Source of the DNA: Chytridium lagenaria
Lineage: Eukaryota; Chytridiomycota; Chytridiomycetes; Chytridiales; Chytridiaceae
Reading direction: 5' to 3'
NCBI GenBank assembly: GCA_025449115.1
Contig: JAHLKC010000050.1
Coordinates: 179,187-243,186, forward strand
DNA: 64,000 bases
Positions 1 through 13,019 of the stretch are shown in pieces. A program made the position numbers and the translations under genes. Under the pieces are notes generated by a model. The model was not told the DNA's origin, made no database searches, and was given only the letters and a program-made list of their open reading frames with translations. The first letter of the stretch is position 1; the number at the start of each line of letters is the position of its first letter.

Positions 1-2002
1 TTGGAGTGAGTGAGTGTGAGTGAGTGTGAGTGAGAGTGAGTGATGGGTGGATGGATGGATTCCGATATGCATGAATGACATTAATATCCGATATGCAATG
101 AATGGCATTGAATATGTACATTTGGACAAATGAACCAACTTTACTTTGCTTGCTCGCGTGCTATTTGTTTTATATAAATATATAATCAATAGCATAAATA
201 GCATTCTTAATCAATTAGTATTTGGCATGTGCTGATTATTATTATTCATTGTCGGGCTTTGAATATATTTGAATTCATTTGATACAACTGACATGTGATG
301 AAATATAATACTAATAGTATTTTGCACGTGCATGCTGCTTGGATCATATTCATATTAAATAAATAAAATAAATAAATAAAATAAATAAATAAATAAATAG
401 GAATTGTCATTTGAATATATTAATTATTCAATCTTCTTTCTTTCTTTCTTACTTACTTACTCTCCCTCCTTCTTCCTTCTTTCCCTTGTTCCTTCCCTTC
501 CCTCTTTCCTCTTTCTTTTCATCCTCTCCAAATTTTATGCAAACTATTTTATTATTATTTATTTATTGTTTTATATTTATTATTATTATCTGTACATAAT
601 AAATAATAGGCAAAAGAGTCGGTTTTAGTATTTACTACCTGCCTATATTTATAGTACCTTATACCAGTAAGCATTGGTATTTGTATATAAGAAGGACGCC
701 CTTCCACCCTCTCTTTCTCTCTTCCTTTTCCTTCATTTATTCATTCACCTTCAACTCTTTACTCACTCACCCATCTCTCTCACTCTCTCTTTTTATTTCA
801 TTATTATATAAAGTAAGTATGCTTTTTATACTCCTTTGGTCAGCCTGCCCGTATCGAGCGAGTCCGTCTATTCCATTCCTCTTTCCTTCTTCCATCTCTC
901 AGATACACACATAATAGCCCTTGAAAAGACTAAACATCCCTTACGTCTATCTATCTTATCTATACATCCTTCCCCACCGTCCATCCATCCATCCCATTCA
1001 TCCATCCCATCCATCCATCCAAATCCCGTCAAGTCTCATTTAAGCCATACGCTCTTTCTCTAATCCAACAAACCCCTTTTACGAGGATACATCGTCCTCC
1101 TCCTTTAGTCAGCTATCACCTTCTCTGCCCCACATCGTGTATTCACTACACAGCACGGCATCGCCCACCCCTTGCTATACTTTATTAACCATTCCATCAC
1201 TGCTCATCAGCTCATCATTCTCCTGGCCTTTATTCTCTACTTGTATCGTGTTTATTGGTAATATACGAGGCGTAGTCTCACTCTGTGTGTTAAAGAGCCC
1301 TTTTTTCTTTAGCTGATGGTGACAATGTTGATGGACACTCTCTCTCTTTTCTTCAACTCTCTGCTGCCGGTGGTAAAGCAGCCATAATGAGCTACGCCTC
1401 AAGATTGGGTGGGGGGATTTAAATTTTATTTTTGCTGCAAAAATGGATGATGAAATTTGGCGTGGGCGCAGTATTATTGTCGTTGGTGCTGCTGCTGCTG
1501 GCATCGATGTCCAAGTGTTTAGTCAAGATTGCTGAGGCCAGCTCGTGAATGGAATATTTTCTTTTCGTTTACCCCCCCGCTTCGCTCTCTTTTTCGCGAG
1601 AAGGAAAAGTGCTCTCGTTTTGCCGTCTTTTTGTGCTTCTATCTTGCTTGGAACTTTTTGCTCTCTGCCGCCTCTTTTGATTTTAGTGTTTACTATGCCC
1701 TCCCCTTAAAGCTTAAATCCAGAACCCTCATTTCATACGCAACATCTCAGCCATTCTAGTGGATCTAACCCTCGCGTCTCTCTTTCCTTCCCTCCAGAGT
1801 CGCGTCCATCCACCTGCAAGCAGCAAGAGACACGCTTTGGATAAAAGTGATTATATATACATCCGCAGATTCACTATCGTTGCTTGCGAATGATTACCGT
1901 CATGTCCATGGTGCCTACGCCCACACATTTGCCTGCCCGCCGTCAAACCTTCCCCATCCCTCTGCCTCCTCTTCTTCGACCTACAACAACAGCAACCCTG
2001 TC
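1..2002. other. AT-rich and pyrimidine-rich upstream DNA with simple repeats
   Basis: No supportable gene. The stretch holds gagtgagt repeats (1-60), an aaat/aaataaat block (about 360-398), long CT-rich pyrimidine tracts (420-540 and 700-800), and a ccatccat block (about 968-1022). The short open frames here are low-complexity Ser/Phe/Leu translations of pyrimidine tracts. The position just upstream of the bHLH gene suggests a promoter and 5' leader, but no specific element was identified. Confidence 0.6.
968..1022. repeat. (CATC)n/(CCAT)n microsatellite
   Basis: An imperfect run of catc/ccat tetramers. Similar runs lie upstream of other gene starts in this window, near 29.9, 39.8 and 50.0 kb. 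Confidence 0.85.
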
Positions 2003-2913
2003 ATGATGGAGAGTGCCTTGGGATACTCGCCATACCAACAGCAACACCACCATCAACAAGCCTATCATCAGCAGCAAAGACAACTACCAGCACCATCGGC
2101 AGTAGTGCTTCCCTGTCTTCCGCCTGTGCTCTCCAACACAATAAATCGCACCTATGAATCAACCGTACCAGCAACAGCATCAACACTCTTTCCAGGGTCC
2201 TCAGCCCCTATCCCTACCCTCCCATTTTGATGCATGATGACACATCAATATCACATATGCATCATCAACACCACCAGCAACAGCAGCAGCAACAACAGCA
2301 ACAGCATTTTCCTCAGTCATCACAGCAACAGTACATGTATCATGGCGCGTCAACCTTTGCTTCAAGTCCTTTGCATGTTCAGTCAAAGGCATCTGGCCAC
2401 GTCAGCACTCTTTCCATCCCGTCATCCCAGCACGGTCCCACCCGCTCCACACCTCCCATCTCACCACCCGTTATCATTGCATCCCACTCCAACAGACCCT
2501 TTTCCGAGATTGGCAGCACCCACAACACATTTTCAAACACCTCCAGCTACTCATCCGTCGTGCCATCCACTTCAACGTCGCCCGGTCTCTCAACAGCAAC
2601 ACTATGAGACCGTTCGAGTCTGTATCCGCGCTGACACTTCCAGCTCCTGGTTCCTCGGGTTCCCTGCCTACGTTGATGCATGACCACTACCAGCAGCATC
2701 AGATGCCGTCATCATCGCCTCCTCCCAACTACGGCCACTATTACCAGAAACAAAGCGTGACCGGAAGCGTGTATGAACAACAACAACAACAGCAGCAGCA
2801 GTACTTTGGACAGAGCATGATGACTCCATCAGAGCCTCAACAGCAGCAGCACTACCACGTTCCTCAGTCATATCCTTTCCAGCAGCAGTCGCAAGAGCAG
2901 TACCAACAACAAG

Positions 2914-2944
<31 letters not shown>

Positions 2945-4025
2945 GCAACAACCTATCGTCATCCCCATTCTCCCTTCCCCCGCTCACACCACCCCCTCTG
3001 CCTCAACCTCCCCTCAAAAACTCCCCAGCACGAGCGCACCAATGGAGATGGTACAGCACCACGTCACGCCTTCAAACCCCTCAACAAATGGCCGTCGCTT
3101 CTCCATCTCTTCATCCTCCTCCTCTCTGCAACACCCTCCGCCGTCTCTCACCCAAAAACCAACGCCAAATCCAGCCCGAAACCCACAAAACCAAATCTTC
3201 AAAGCGCTCCCCCCACATCCTCTCTAAATCCCCTTCATCATCATCCAAGCGCAAGAAGCAGCCTATCACCATTGACGACGAACCCAAAGCTACCACCACT
3301 ATTCCACAGCCCACCTCCATCTCCAACAACAACCAACCTCTCCCCATCTTGTCCCAACCGTCACCGTCACCTCCCCAGACGTTCCTCAACTCCGTCGCGT
3401 CATCCCATCCCCACCCAAACCCACCCCACCTTTAGTTCAAGCACCTCCCCCACCCCCGCCGCAAACCGACACTCTCCAACTCCTTGCAGATCGTGAAGAA
3501 CGCGAACACCTCCGTAAAGTCTCTCACAGTGCGATTGAACGACGACGCCGTGAACGCATCAATGATAAGATTGTGCAACTCCGACGTCTGGTCCCTGCGT
3601 GTGCTGAACGTGAAAACCTTCATAAGTTGTCCATCTTGCAGGGTGCCATTGAGTATATCCATGAGTTGAGGGAGATGCTTGGGTTGCCGAGGGTGGAGGA
3701 GGATGGGGAGGAGGATGGTGGGAAGAAACGAAAGAGCAAGAAGATGAGTGTTTCGGTGAGTCCCAGTAGGGATGAGGAGGAGGAGGAGGAGGATGAGGAG
3801 TGGGTCAAGGTTGAAGAGACTGCAAATGGTGGCGCTGGACGAAAGAAGAGACGGGTTGAAGACCATACGCCTGTTGCTGTTGTTGGGAGGGAGGGTGAGG
3901 AAGGTGCTGCCGGGTTGTTGATGCTTTCGCTTGGGGCTGCGGAAAGACGTGATGAAGAGGTTGTAGATGGTGGAGAGGATGAACGTGGCGCGTGTGATAT
4001 GAGCGTGAGGAGTTTGTTATGTTGA
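2003..4025 (+). CDS. polyglutamine-rich bHLH transcription factor, reading frame broken
   Basis: A likely DNA-binding transcription factor. A clear basic helix-loop-helix lies at about 3510-3670: basic region HSAIERRRRERIND, helix 1, a short loop, then helix 2 around LHKLSILQGAIEYIHEL. The E..RR core in the basic region is the E-box-contacting type. Upstream are long Gln tracts (2279-2312 and 2916-2955) in Ser/Pro/His-rich sequence; downstream is an acidic tail (EEEEEEDEE near 3775) with KKR clusters. The start chosen is the double ATG at 2003/2006; the frame runs further upstream without an ATG. Coding-like sequence passes through frames 2, 0, 1, 0, 1 and 0 between 2.1 and 3.45 kb, with transitions too close for introns. 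The gene is therefore either a pseudogene or carries indel errors. The bHLH half itself is intact in one frame from about 3276 to the stop at 4023. Confidence 0.75.
2279..2312 (+). repeat. CAG/CAA tract (polyGln)
   Basis: A mixed cag/caa run encoding about ten consecutive Gln. A second, caa-dominated tract lies at 2916-2955. Both sit in the bHLH gene. Confidence 0.9.
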
Positions 4026-6640
4026 ACTCTTGGTTGTGAACGCGTTTATTTTTATTTTTTATGTACGATATTTTTTTCAGTTGTCTGTTAAAGGCGTGAA
4101 TGTGGTTTATTCGCCCCCCCTATGCATCGCTCCTGTTTGCTTTTATTATTTTATTTTTTTATGAGGGGGAGCAATGTTTTATTATATTTTGGTGCAAGTA
4201 GGCAAACAAAAAAGAAGAATAGAAAAGATGTATGAAAATAATGTATTTCCTTCAACTTTTTCTTTCTATATACCCACACACAACAACTATTTACAGATTA
4301 CCCTTCTTCTCCTTCTTTCGGGTTTGCGCTCTTTTGTATCTGTTTTTTTCCTGCACCCAACGGGACAAACGGGAATCACAATGCAACTCCCCGACCCCAC
4401 ACCCATCGCCCCCTCGTCGTGTGAGGCCCCTCATCGATTCCCGTTCTTTGCACATGCCAGCCAGCAAAAGCATTCGACGCAACCTACTTTATTAGGCCAA
4501 AAAAGAACAACAAACAAAGCAAACTCCGACATTTCTAGTTATTATCGCGTGCTTGAGAATTCATGCCGATAAAAGAAAAACAAAGATGCAGTCGGTTGCA
4601 AATGTCCTCCAAGCACGAGCCTTTCACCTTTTTTTCCCCCTTTTTTTCTTTACGTCATTCCATTGTGCATAAAGATGGGGGTGGGGAAATCGATGAGTTT
4701 GAAACTCCGCTTGAACTCGGGTGTTCTTTTTATTTTATTTTTTGCTTTTTAGTTTCTGGGTTGACCCACCCACGGGTTAAATAAATAATTTTTCTTTTGG
4801 TTTTGGAAGTGACGTTTTCCGTCATCGATGGTGTGACGTCATGTTACACGAGATTCGATTCCTGCGCTTTTCAAACACGTTGTTGGGAGACACGTGATAT
4901 GATGGAGGTTGTTGTTTTTTTTTGTTTTTTTTTTTTGGGGGATAAGGGTGGACGCCTGAACGGCTCTGGTCGTTTCATTCATGCTGTCTTTTTATAATGT
5001 CACGTTTTTTTTTAAAATGGTGAACTGGGGGAAAGTGTGCGTTGTTATGTTGTTTTTGTTCGTCACGTTTTTTCCTGTGGGAAAAAAGGCATGACGTCTC
5101 TGTGAGTTCATACCTTCCAGCAATGGTTTCTTTTGGGAGGGCTTTTTGTGGCGTTTTCGGTTTTTTTTTGTTTGGTTGTATTGGGAAGGAGTTGCCAGTT
5201 TTGAACGGGAACATGCGTGACGAGGTTTAAGAAAGGACGTCATGTTTGTATGCTGTTTTTCAAGTGCGGTGACGGTGTGGCGGTGTGTCTTTTTTTTCTT
5301 TTTCTTGTTTGAGATCACTATCAGGGTTCACGCTTTTCGTTTGTATAGTGGGTGCCACCTTATACCCACCGACGTTGTTTTTTATTAACGAGTCGTTGAG
5401 CATCTTTCATTTTAATACATTGCAAAGACGGCGTTGGGTGGCGACCTTACACTCATAAAGTCATTGGACGACATGATCGGATAAGCTCCATGTGTTCTTT
5501 ATCGCTTTTCATGCATGAGCAAGCGGTCTTTAATACGAAACGTTGTTTGTTGATTTTGACTTCAAAACTGTCAAGACGGCGGTGGGCGGCGACCTTACAC
5601 CCATAAAGTCATTGGACGACATGATCAGATAAGTTACATGTGTTGTTTTCACTTTTTCATGCGGTCTTTGTCGAAACGTTCTTTTGTTTTCATACATCTT
5701 GAATCGCTTAAAGACGGCGTTGCATACATCTTGAATTACTTAACGAAGGCGTTGGGTGGCTCGACCTTATACTAATGAGCTATTGGACGACACGATCAGA
5801 TAAGTTTTGATGTGATGCGTTATTTTATCAATTTTCATGCATGAGCAGCGGTCATCGATACGCTATAAAAGTTTTTGTTGTTGCCCTTCATACATCAGGT
5901 CGTTATTAATGTATAAGAGAATTCACGTCACAGGATTGCCCGAACATAAAAAGTATACATGGGATAGCCTCTTAAGGGATTGAGGTTTTAGACAGCTTTT
6001 TATATTGAAAGGAGGGGCTGCGTTAGATTTCGCGATGGTCTAATATTAATCAATAAAACTGATCTAGTCCTTTTTTTTTTTTTTTTTTTTTTTTGTTAAA
6101 GTCGAAGTAACTGGTGTTTTGATTATTTAATTCTTTACTTTTTTTTGTTATTTAATTTTTCGTATTTGGATTTACGGATAAGATCGCTCGTTAAAACTAC
6201 TGCACTCTCTACGCAGATACTCCAAAAGATTGCCCAAGTTGTCACATAACTTTGATCTAAATGCTTACCGTTTCGCCCATATGCTTTGCACCCCTCCCCC
6301 CCCCCCTAGAAATCTAAAAGAAGAATATTGACTGTCCAATATCCTGTGTGCAGTTGAGTGGTCTTTTGTTCTCTAGTACACCAGTCAATAGATTAGATTA
6401 AAGAATCTACTGACATTCATCGCACTGAGTCTTTCAATTTCTGTAAATAAACGCTTAACCAAAAGGTGTATAATTACAGAAATCTCTTCTGACTTGCAAT
6501 GGGTCCAATATCAGTCCTTCTTCCAGAACGCTCATAAAGTTTTTTTCTTTCCAAAAAAAAAGTTTTAGGTTTATCTAGAAAAAAATATAAAACCATTCGA
6601 CGAATCCCAAATGATACCATGGACATGGCTGATGTTCCAA
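4026..6640. other. non-coding intergenic DNA
   Basis: No supportable gene. Homopolymer T runs are frequent, for example 24 T at 6071-6094, and there is a C run at about 6296-6306. The tandem repeat at 5424-5803 lies here. The 3' UTR of the bHLH gene presumably occupies the first few hundred bases. Confidence 0.6.
5424..5803. repeat. degenerate tandem repeat, three units of about 150-175 bp
   Basis: The phrase aagacggcg(t/g)tggg(t/c)ggcgacctta, followed by a block centred on attggacgac and ending gat(c)agataag, occurs at about 5424, 5571 and 5740. A second phrase (tttcatgcatgagcagcggtc with variants, then cgaaacgttgttt or similar) follows each unit at about 5506, 5647 and 5833. The third unit carries an extra partial start near 5709. 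No coding frame is maintained. Confidence 0.75.
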
Positions 6641-7695
6641 GGAAGCCGGTCAAGTCGAAAACAGCAATTCCTGCAATGCTTTCTTGACAAAACCAGGTCT
6701 AACACTGCTGTATGACATTTTGCTCCTCCTATGGACATAGAGTTCAAGTAGCATGGCCAGATTTGACATTTGCTCCTGCGGATATGATAGTTCTAGCATA
6801 CCAAGGTGTTTGCTATCCCCAACATCAGTATGAGCAAAAAAGCAGAGCATGCATTTTATCTGCCGCCACCTCTGCGTCATCTGCTGCTCCCCTCCACTCC
6901 AGTACCAGCCTCAAATACCAGACGAATGCATGCACTACAGCTGTGCTTCCACCGCACCATTTGTATCATCATAGATCAGTCAAGATGCTCTTTCCACCAC
7001 AGTCTTACCTCCCTCTCCAAAGGCACTGTGTGTGAATATATTCCTGTTATTGTGCTTGATGATGTATGTGATTATGAGACAACATAGGCTTATGAAATTT
7101 TACCAGATTGAACTTCAGAAGGCGACATGTGAAATTCTTGATGATGGAAAAAAAGTTGGTAGAACTTGTAGAATCTCGCCATGCTGGAGGGATAATAGAA
7201 GTTGTTTGATCTTCTGTGTTTTTCAAGAGACTGTAAATAGTTCTACACCTTAGATGTAGTTTAACGAAAGTGGATAACTTTGACTTTGCTGGTTGCTTAA
7301 AGTTTCGCTCAAACAGCTAATCATTGGTACCGTCTGCTGTGAAAGGCATAGTTGTATCTTAAAAAATGAAGAATATGAATAAACAAGTAGTAGGTAAGAT
7401 ATAAGAAAGAGAAATTTTGATGTTTTTGAATGTAGCTGGAGTTTTTTGGCTATAGTTTAGGAGCAAAAAGAAAGCCGCACTTACTGAGCTTGAAATGCTT
7501 CCTATGTAGACTTCATAAATTGTACTGCATTAACCACAAAATTCTCTCTGAATTAACCTCTAATTGACTTGTCATAACTTCCTTTGGTTGATTTCAATAC
7601 GATTCCCCAGCAAAGCTTCCCGCTGGGGAGATGTTTGACAAAAACAACGAGTCGTGCACCTATTAAAAATGGATCCAACGTTGATACCGTAGTTT
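6641..7695. other. unassigned stretch, possibly transposon-derived
   Basis: Open frames of about 75-107 codons exist on both strands but none is recognisable. The phrase gatgttccaa followed later by acagcaatt occurs near 6641 and again near 18692, hinting that both belong to one repeat family. No gene is called. Confidence 0.35.
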
Positions 7696-7753
7696 CAATG
7701 GAGCAAGCAACAATTCCGGCTGCTAATAAAATCGGGTGTTGCTTGCCCCATTG
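7696..7753. repeat. 17-bp inverted repeat pair, possible transposon terminal hairpin
   Basis: caatggagcaagcaaca (7696-7712) is matched 16/17 by its reverse complement at 7737-7753. Related half-sites occur at about 18457-18470 (gttgcttgcccta) and 18606-18620 (caatggagcaagct), beyond the far side of the transposase fragment. This would suit terminal or subterminal repeats of the pogo-like element. Confidence 0.5.
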
Positions 7754-7839
7754 GACTTAGGTTTTTTTTTATTAATAAATAAATCAGGAAAAAAGGGAAT
7801 AAGTTATCCATCCAATCAAGAGATTACGTCATAAAAGGC

Positions 7840-9168
7840 CAGAACAGTTGGGGGGACCGTTTTTTTTTAATCGTAAGGTGAAGTCACATGTCCGAACCTT
7901 TACGACACACTTATTGCTAATAAGCGAACTCGTTAAACACATCACTTTATATAAAAAAAAACTTATGGTGGAGAGATTGGGAAGCTCAAGCAAATGGGAA
8001 GTCCATGCGCTCGTTTGCGCTACAAAATGGAGTCCAGCCATCCCAATTATCCCGGTGGAAAAGCAATACGAGAAGTTCCTCGAAACCGAAAGGAATTGAC
8101 TGGCAAGTTCACTTTGAACTCTGGCCCTAAACGCAACGGAATTGAGGAGGATCTCGGCACGTTTCTCACTGGTAAGACACTGCTTAACCTCAGTGATCCT
8201 CCCTTACTCCCCACTAAAACTCATAAAAGGTTATGTTGACGGTGAAATAAATCACGAAAAACACTGCGATGTGAAAACACTTGCCATGGCTGTGTTGAAA
8301 CAACAACCAGAGTTTTTGCGACTGCATCCCATAAGGCAAGGCTCCCGACAGCCCCATCACAACTTGCACTTCGAGAGGAGATCCCTGACCCAGAAAATCC
8401 TTTGGACGACGGTAATCCCTGCTGGTATTTTGGACGGGCAGTTGCCACGAAACGTGCAGGATAAACTAGGCCAGATCCGGAAGGTTTCAAGTTGGGTACG
8501 GCGCACTTTTGAGTGACAATGGTTATACTGTTAACCGTTGCATCACCCACATAGCACAAACCTTGTCCATCACCGAGCTCGAAATTGAAGATTTTCGTCA
8601 GTTTGGTTGAGCATCATGCGGACTTCAATATAAAACCATCTCGTGTTGGCAACATGGATCAAAAAAATGTCCAATTTGATTTGATGTTTAATACCACTAT
8701 TGCCAAAACGGGGACTAAAAACCATTTCGTTGAAAGCACCGAAGAAAAAGGAGGTTCGAATTTTTGTTTGAATTTGTTTTTCTATTATTTTCATCACTTG
8801 ACGCTGATGCGCATTCTTTATTAATCTCAGTTGGTGGAAGGGCTACAAGCAGTCTTACTGCAATAGGGATGGAACGAAACTAAAGCCAATGGTGTGTTTT
8901 CACGGTACTCGCCCTGTTGCCACGGAGGTGCACACGTCTCTCAAGGTCGAAAAGCTATGCGCGAGTGCATTCAATTAGAAGAAATTTACAATGATTTCTC
9001 TTCACCGTGCAAGCCAACGGCTGGGTGGACGAAATTGGGATGCTTGATTGGGTAGAACGAGTCTGGAAACCATTTGGTCTTTCAAAACTAAATGAAGGTG
9101 TTTGCTTGTTAATGTTAGACTGTTTTTCAGTCATCAGATGGCGACAGTTGCTGAGGCCATAGCAGCTT
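7840..9168 (+). pseudogene. pogo/Tigger-like DDE transposase, 5' part
   Basis: Remnant of a DNA-transposon transposase of the pogo/Tc1 type (DDE_1), which cuts and pastes its own element. Visible blocks: GNMDQKNVQFD near 8648, carrying the first catalytic Asp in the typical N-M-D-Q context; DGTKLKPMVCFHGTR near 8857; NGWVDEIGMLDW near 9020; and LLMLD near 9105, carrying the second Asp. The part before 8.6 kb should be the DNA-binding half, but I cannot identify it securely. Several frame changes are present, one just before the break. The gene is cut at 9168 by an LTR array; its continuation is at 17692. Family assignment is firm from the spacing of blocks, and activity is excluded. Confidence 0.72.
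9165..9168. repeat. target-site duplication gctt, left copy
   Basis: gctt immediately precedes the first LTR base (TGTGAAG at 9169). The same four bases follow the last LTR (17692-17695), marking the retroelement insertion. Confidence 0.75.
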
Positions 9169-10119
9169 TGTGAAGTTCTCTATGGGCCCCCTCTGCTAAG
9201 CCCCGGCATACAGAGGTAGAGAACCACATAATAGGTGACAAGACTAGCGTCTGGAGGTACTCCTAGATCAAGAGTCAAGCCCTATTCTGCCTTTAGTGAC
9301 AGCGGGGATTTAGGTTGCTTGTGGTTCTGCTCTAATACTAATCTAAAATAAAGAAAGGAAGGAAAAAGGAAGGAAAAAGGTACTCAGGCGGAGATCCAAC
9401 GCGCCCAGAGTGGAGGGGTCATCAAGGAGGGAGTCCATCCCGCTCCTAGTAGTGTACAAGGCCTCGTAATCGCCGCAATAAGCCGTTTTAACATGTTCTC
9501 ATCTGATCTCTTTACCTAAGGCCCTGCTCATGCCGCACTCCCACTCACAGGCAACTAGATAGCCAGTCATCGCAATCAAGAAAAGAACAGAGGTGGTTAT
9601 ACTACCCAAACCTTCGAAGGAATCATGCCACAGAGGCGTCTATCCAGGGCTCAGGCCTTCTTAGACTCAAGTGTCTTGGTTCAAGGTGTAGTCTCCCCCA
9701 GCGGCGTAATCCCCGAGCGCCCGCAAGTACAACTAAATAACACAATATTGAATAACAGAAGAATGAAGAAAGCATGGCCCAAGGGCGGCCATGCCTGGAT
9801 GTATGGGTGGGATCAATCCAGGACTACAGAGGTGCACGTAAATCTATTCAACTTTCTACAAATAATAAAACAATACATAATGGGGAATCAAATAACAACA
9901 ACAGGCATCTCGACCAACGTGGTAGCATGTCATAAGTTGGCATACCACGTCGACCGCCCTTCCTTCTATAAAAACCTCTCTCGTATCTATGGGGAAAAAC
10001 TATGAAAAACCCAGAGAGGGAAAAGAATGGAACGGGAACAACAAAATAAGAATAATGGCACGACGTCTATATAAGCGACGCATTCATGCCTCTTGGTGAG
10101 GTTATCCAATAATCTCACA
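9169..10119 (-). repeat. LTR1 of the left array (951 bp)
   Basis: Begins TGTGAAG and ends CTCACA on the + strand. Near-identical to the LTRs at 13020, 21076 and 24958. Diagnostic variants: ccgcAagtac, gggcGgcc, cataATggg and cccAga. Confidence 0.85.
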
Positions 10120-13019
10120 TGCACCCACACTTGAGAACAAGGTCCCTCGTGAGTTTTTACGATATAAATATATATATTCATATATAGACTAGTATAGTGT
10201 AGTGAATACAAAGTCTTCTAAAGCTAGGGACATCATCATGCTTAGCTATTTCCGTGTCTTCACGTTGAGAGACAAGTTCTAATGGATTCATATATTGTGA
10301 GTCCTTATCACCGTTAATGGTCATCACTCACATTAACTCTATCGTCAAGTTCTACCTCTGGGTCTGGAACTATGACTTCTTCTGACGCTGTGCTGGACAA
10401 CTCTTGGAAGCCAGCATTATCACTTGCGTCTGTATAGCGAGTTTCTACTTTCTCGCGTTTAGGTATGCCGTGCTTATCAACATGGGCTAATCGTTTAAAG
10501 AACTCTTTAACATTTGTCTTGGCCACGCCATTCCAATAATCTCTAACTATTGCAGGAATCTCGTGTTATAGCAACCAAGTGTTGTGGTATGGGCCAAAGT
10601 TGCAATAGCAACTTCTTCTTGAGTCTATCAGGACTACTGTATTAACAGAGCTACTTATAGCAACTATTACATTAATCAAGTAAGTAAACATATATAACGC
10701 GATAATTCACGTAATTATCATGATAAGTCACGATTATTATTTCAATACAACAAAGTATCAAAACCTGCTCAAAATATAACAACTATACTTAGTACAACAA
10801 AATATGCTCATTCTATCTTCATGTAACGCACTTTACGCTTGAAAGAAAACTCTCAAACTTGAACGAATTTGTTGTAATAAATCATCTTTAAACTACTTCA
10901 AGAAGTTTAACTGACGTGTATACATATTCAAACTTATTCTACTCCACATCTCTGCTCATTGCGCGTTAAGCATCGACGTTAGTAGTCAAGGTTTGTTTAT
11001 GGTCACTTCTGCTATCTTGTAAGATATTCTAATGTTATTCACAACCAATATCAAGGTGTTACTAACAAGAAACACAATCACTATGTCTATACACATTATC
11101 CTGCAGATAACGATAAGTTGACTCAGATTCTCAAACGAGAATATGACTTCCAACAGTTCACCCACTCTTTAAAGAACACACACATATCCACATAAGGGTG
11201 GGAGGGTGAGGAAGTACGCGCAAAGCGTCTCCAACAAAATGAAAATGGCAAAGCCATAATATTGACATGCACGCATTGCAAGATACATGAGACATAAAGC
11301 TTTGTTGATGTGTTAATACGTCAACCATAATTGCAACATTGACCAACACTGACCAGCAGTGTAAGTACAATAAAGTCATAGAGGAAGCAGTTCCTTAACC
11401 AACGGAATCATTCTTCTGTTAAACGGCCCCGGTTCAAGTTGAGCTCCATAATCAAAGCATATTTATAATAAAAATGCAGATGCGCTATCATTTCTGTGAC
11501 AAAAATAATATCAAGTTATATGATCGTCAAAGTTTCAATAAGAAGCTTTATATTCTACCATTAGCTAGTGCATATTATGAAAGAAGGCAACGGTGGCACC
11601 TTCCTTAAGCCTTATTACCATGAGGCCATGATTTGCTTTGTTATATTCAAAGTCACAAAAGTGACCGGTTTTAAACAGTGAGCAAAGGGTTGCGCTGTGC
11701 ATAAGTAAGACAGATTGCATACATAATTATCGGCAGGTATAATTGTGTTATTATATTAGCAACAACTAATTGGATGTGGTGACCCGAAACATTTGTGTGT
11801 TAAGAAATTAACAAATTTGTCAAGCAAAAATGCTGAAGTCCAATGCCGACGTTTTTCAAAACGTTATAAGTCTGGAACGGTGCGTCGCCATAGCGAGACC
11901 TATATAAAAATGATGCCCTCATTGAGGGCTACGTGTATGGAAATTTTCAAGTAAAAATCGCGATAAAAATTAACGAAGTAGTAAAACGGCAAGTTCGTCG
12001 TCAATAATGAATTAATCAAAAAAACCCAAGACTTTCCAAAGTATTTCTACATCTTCGAATTATTTGTAATTGGTTAAATGACTTAATTGAAGTCGAAATC
12101 CTATTTCGAAGATTTGACAAAATTCTTTGCTTCATAAAAGTCGAAACGCTGTTTTAAAACTTATTTCAAAAGACTTTCCGGCTCTTCTGGACGATAGCTA
12201 TCGGAATCACTAAGGTTTTACTGCTGGGGAGCAGCGGTCGTCAAGATCACAGGCATAAAGATCATAACCTCTGGACCCTGGGGATTGTTGTTAACATTAC
12301 CAATTTTGTGTAACCTGTTTTGGTAAAAGTGAAAGTCCAGGACTCATACCACAGTAAATAAAGACTGCCTCCTTAACGATTACAAGACCAATAGGGGCGC
12401 AAACGTTACCATATTTTACCACCGTTTGCGTAGTACTACGCACTACATGCCTGTAAAGTTTCATAATTATAGTAATAAAAATGAGTGCGAAACGCGCAAT
12501 CGAAAAAGCGTCGAAGTGATAAAAGCATATAGATCTCACTTAAAAGTAAGATCTAATACACTAAAAGGCTCCTAAAAGCCATAAAAAACGCTGAAAGCGT
12601 TCTAGGGTACTGGATGGTAGTCCAGTGTTGACAAAGGTGGCGGGGTGCCATAAAGACAAACCCAGTGCCAGGCCTCCATGACAGAGGCCCTTTATGTGCT
12701 CAGGTCAACCCTCGCGTGTCAACAAGACCCAAAGACTACCCTGCCAGCAGGGTCATCAATGGATCAAGTAGATCTAGCTTGCACAACATCCCTCATGCCT
12801 CCTAGGAGGCCTTCACTGGGTGTCGTTACACAAGTTTTGACAAGGGGTGGTTGCAAACAAAGGTATAACTCACAACACAAAAACCGCGATCTCTCGACGA
12901 CGGATACGTACAGACACGATACAATACGAGCCCCGACTCGTAGCTTTCATATGATATAAAGATAATAAAATATGATTATAGAAGAAACCGAAACCACCAT
13001 ATTTGGTTGGGCCCCCATC
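10120..13019 (-). other. internal region 1 of the LTR element, non-coding
   Basis: About 2.9 kb with no long frame. The only coding-like trace is a minus-strand frame at 10314-10526 (70 codons, Lys/Glu/Asp-rich), which is preserved in the opposite-strand copy at 24554. A hairpin-like region lies near 12,540-12,620. Sequence next to LTR2 (gggcccccatc) reads as a primer-binding-site-like stretch on the minus strand. Confidence 0.7.

Noticed and set aside
404..1063. Ser/Phe/Pro-rich open frames
   Set aside because: Translations of CT-rich simple sequence with no start context or domain.
2227..2607. ATGA stop-start overlaps at 2227 and 2604 as possible re-initiation or programmed frameshifting
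   Set aside because: The shifts in this gene go in both directions and occur at more than two places; indels explain all of them more simply.
6071..6094. 24-T run as the tail of a retroposed gene
   Set aside because: No coding remnant or target duplication beside it; homopolymer T runs are common in this window.
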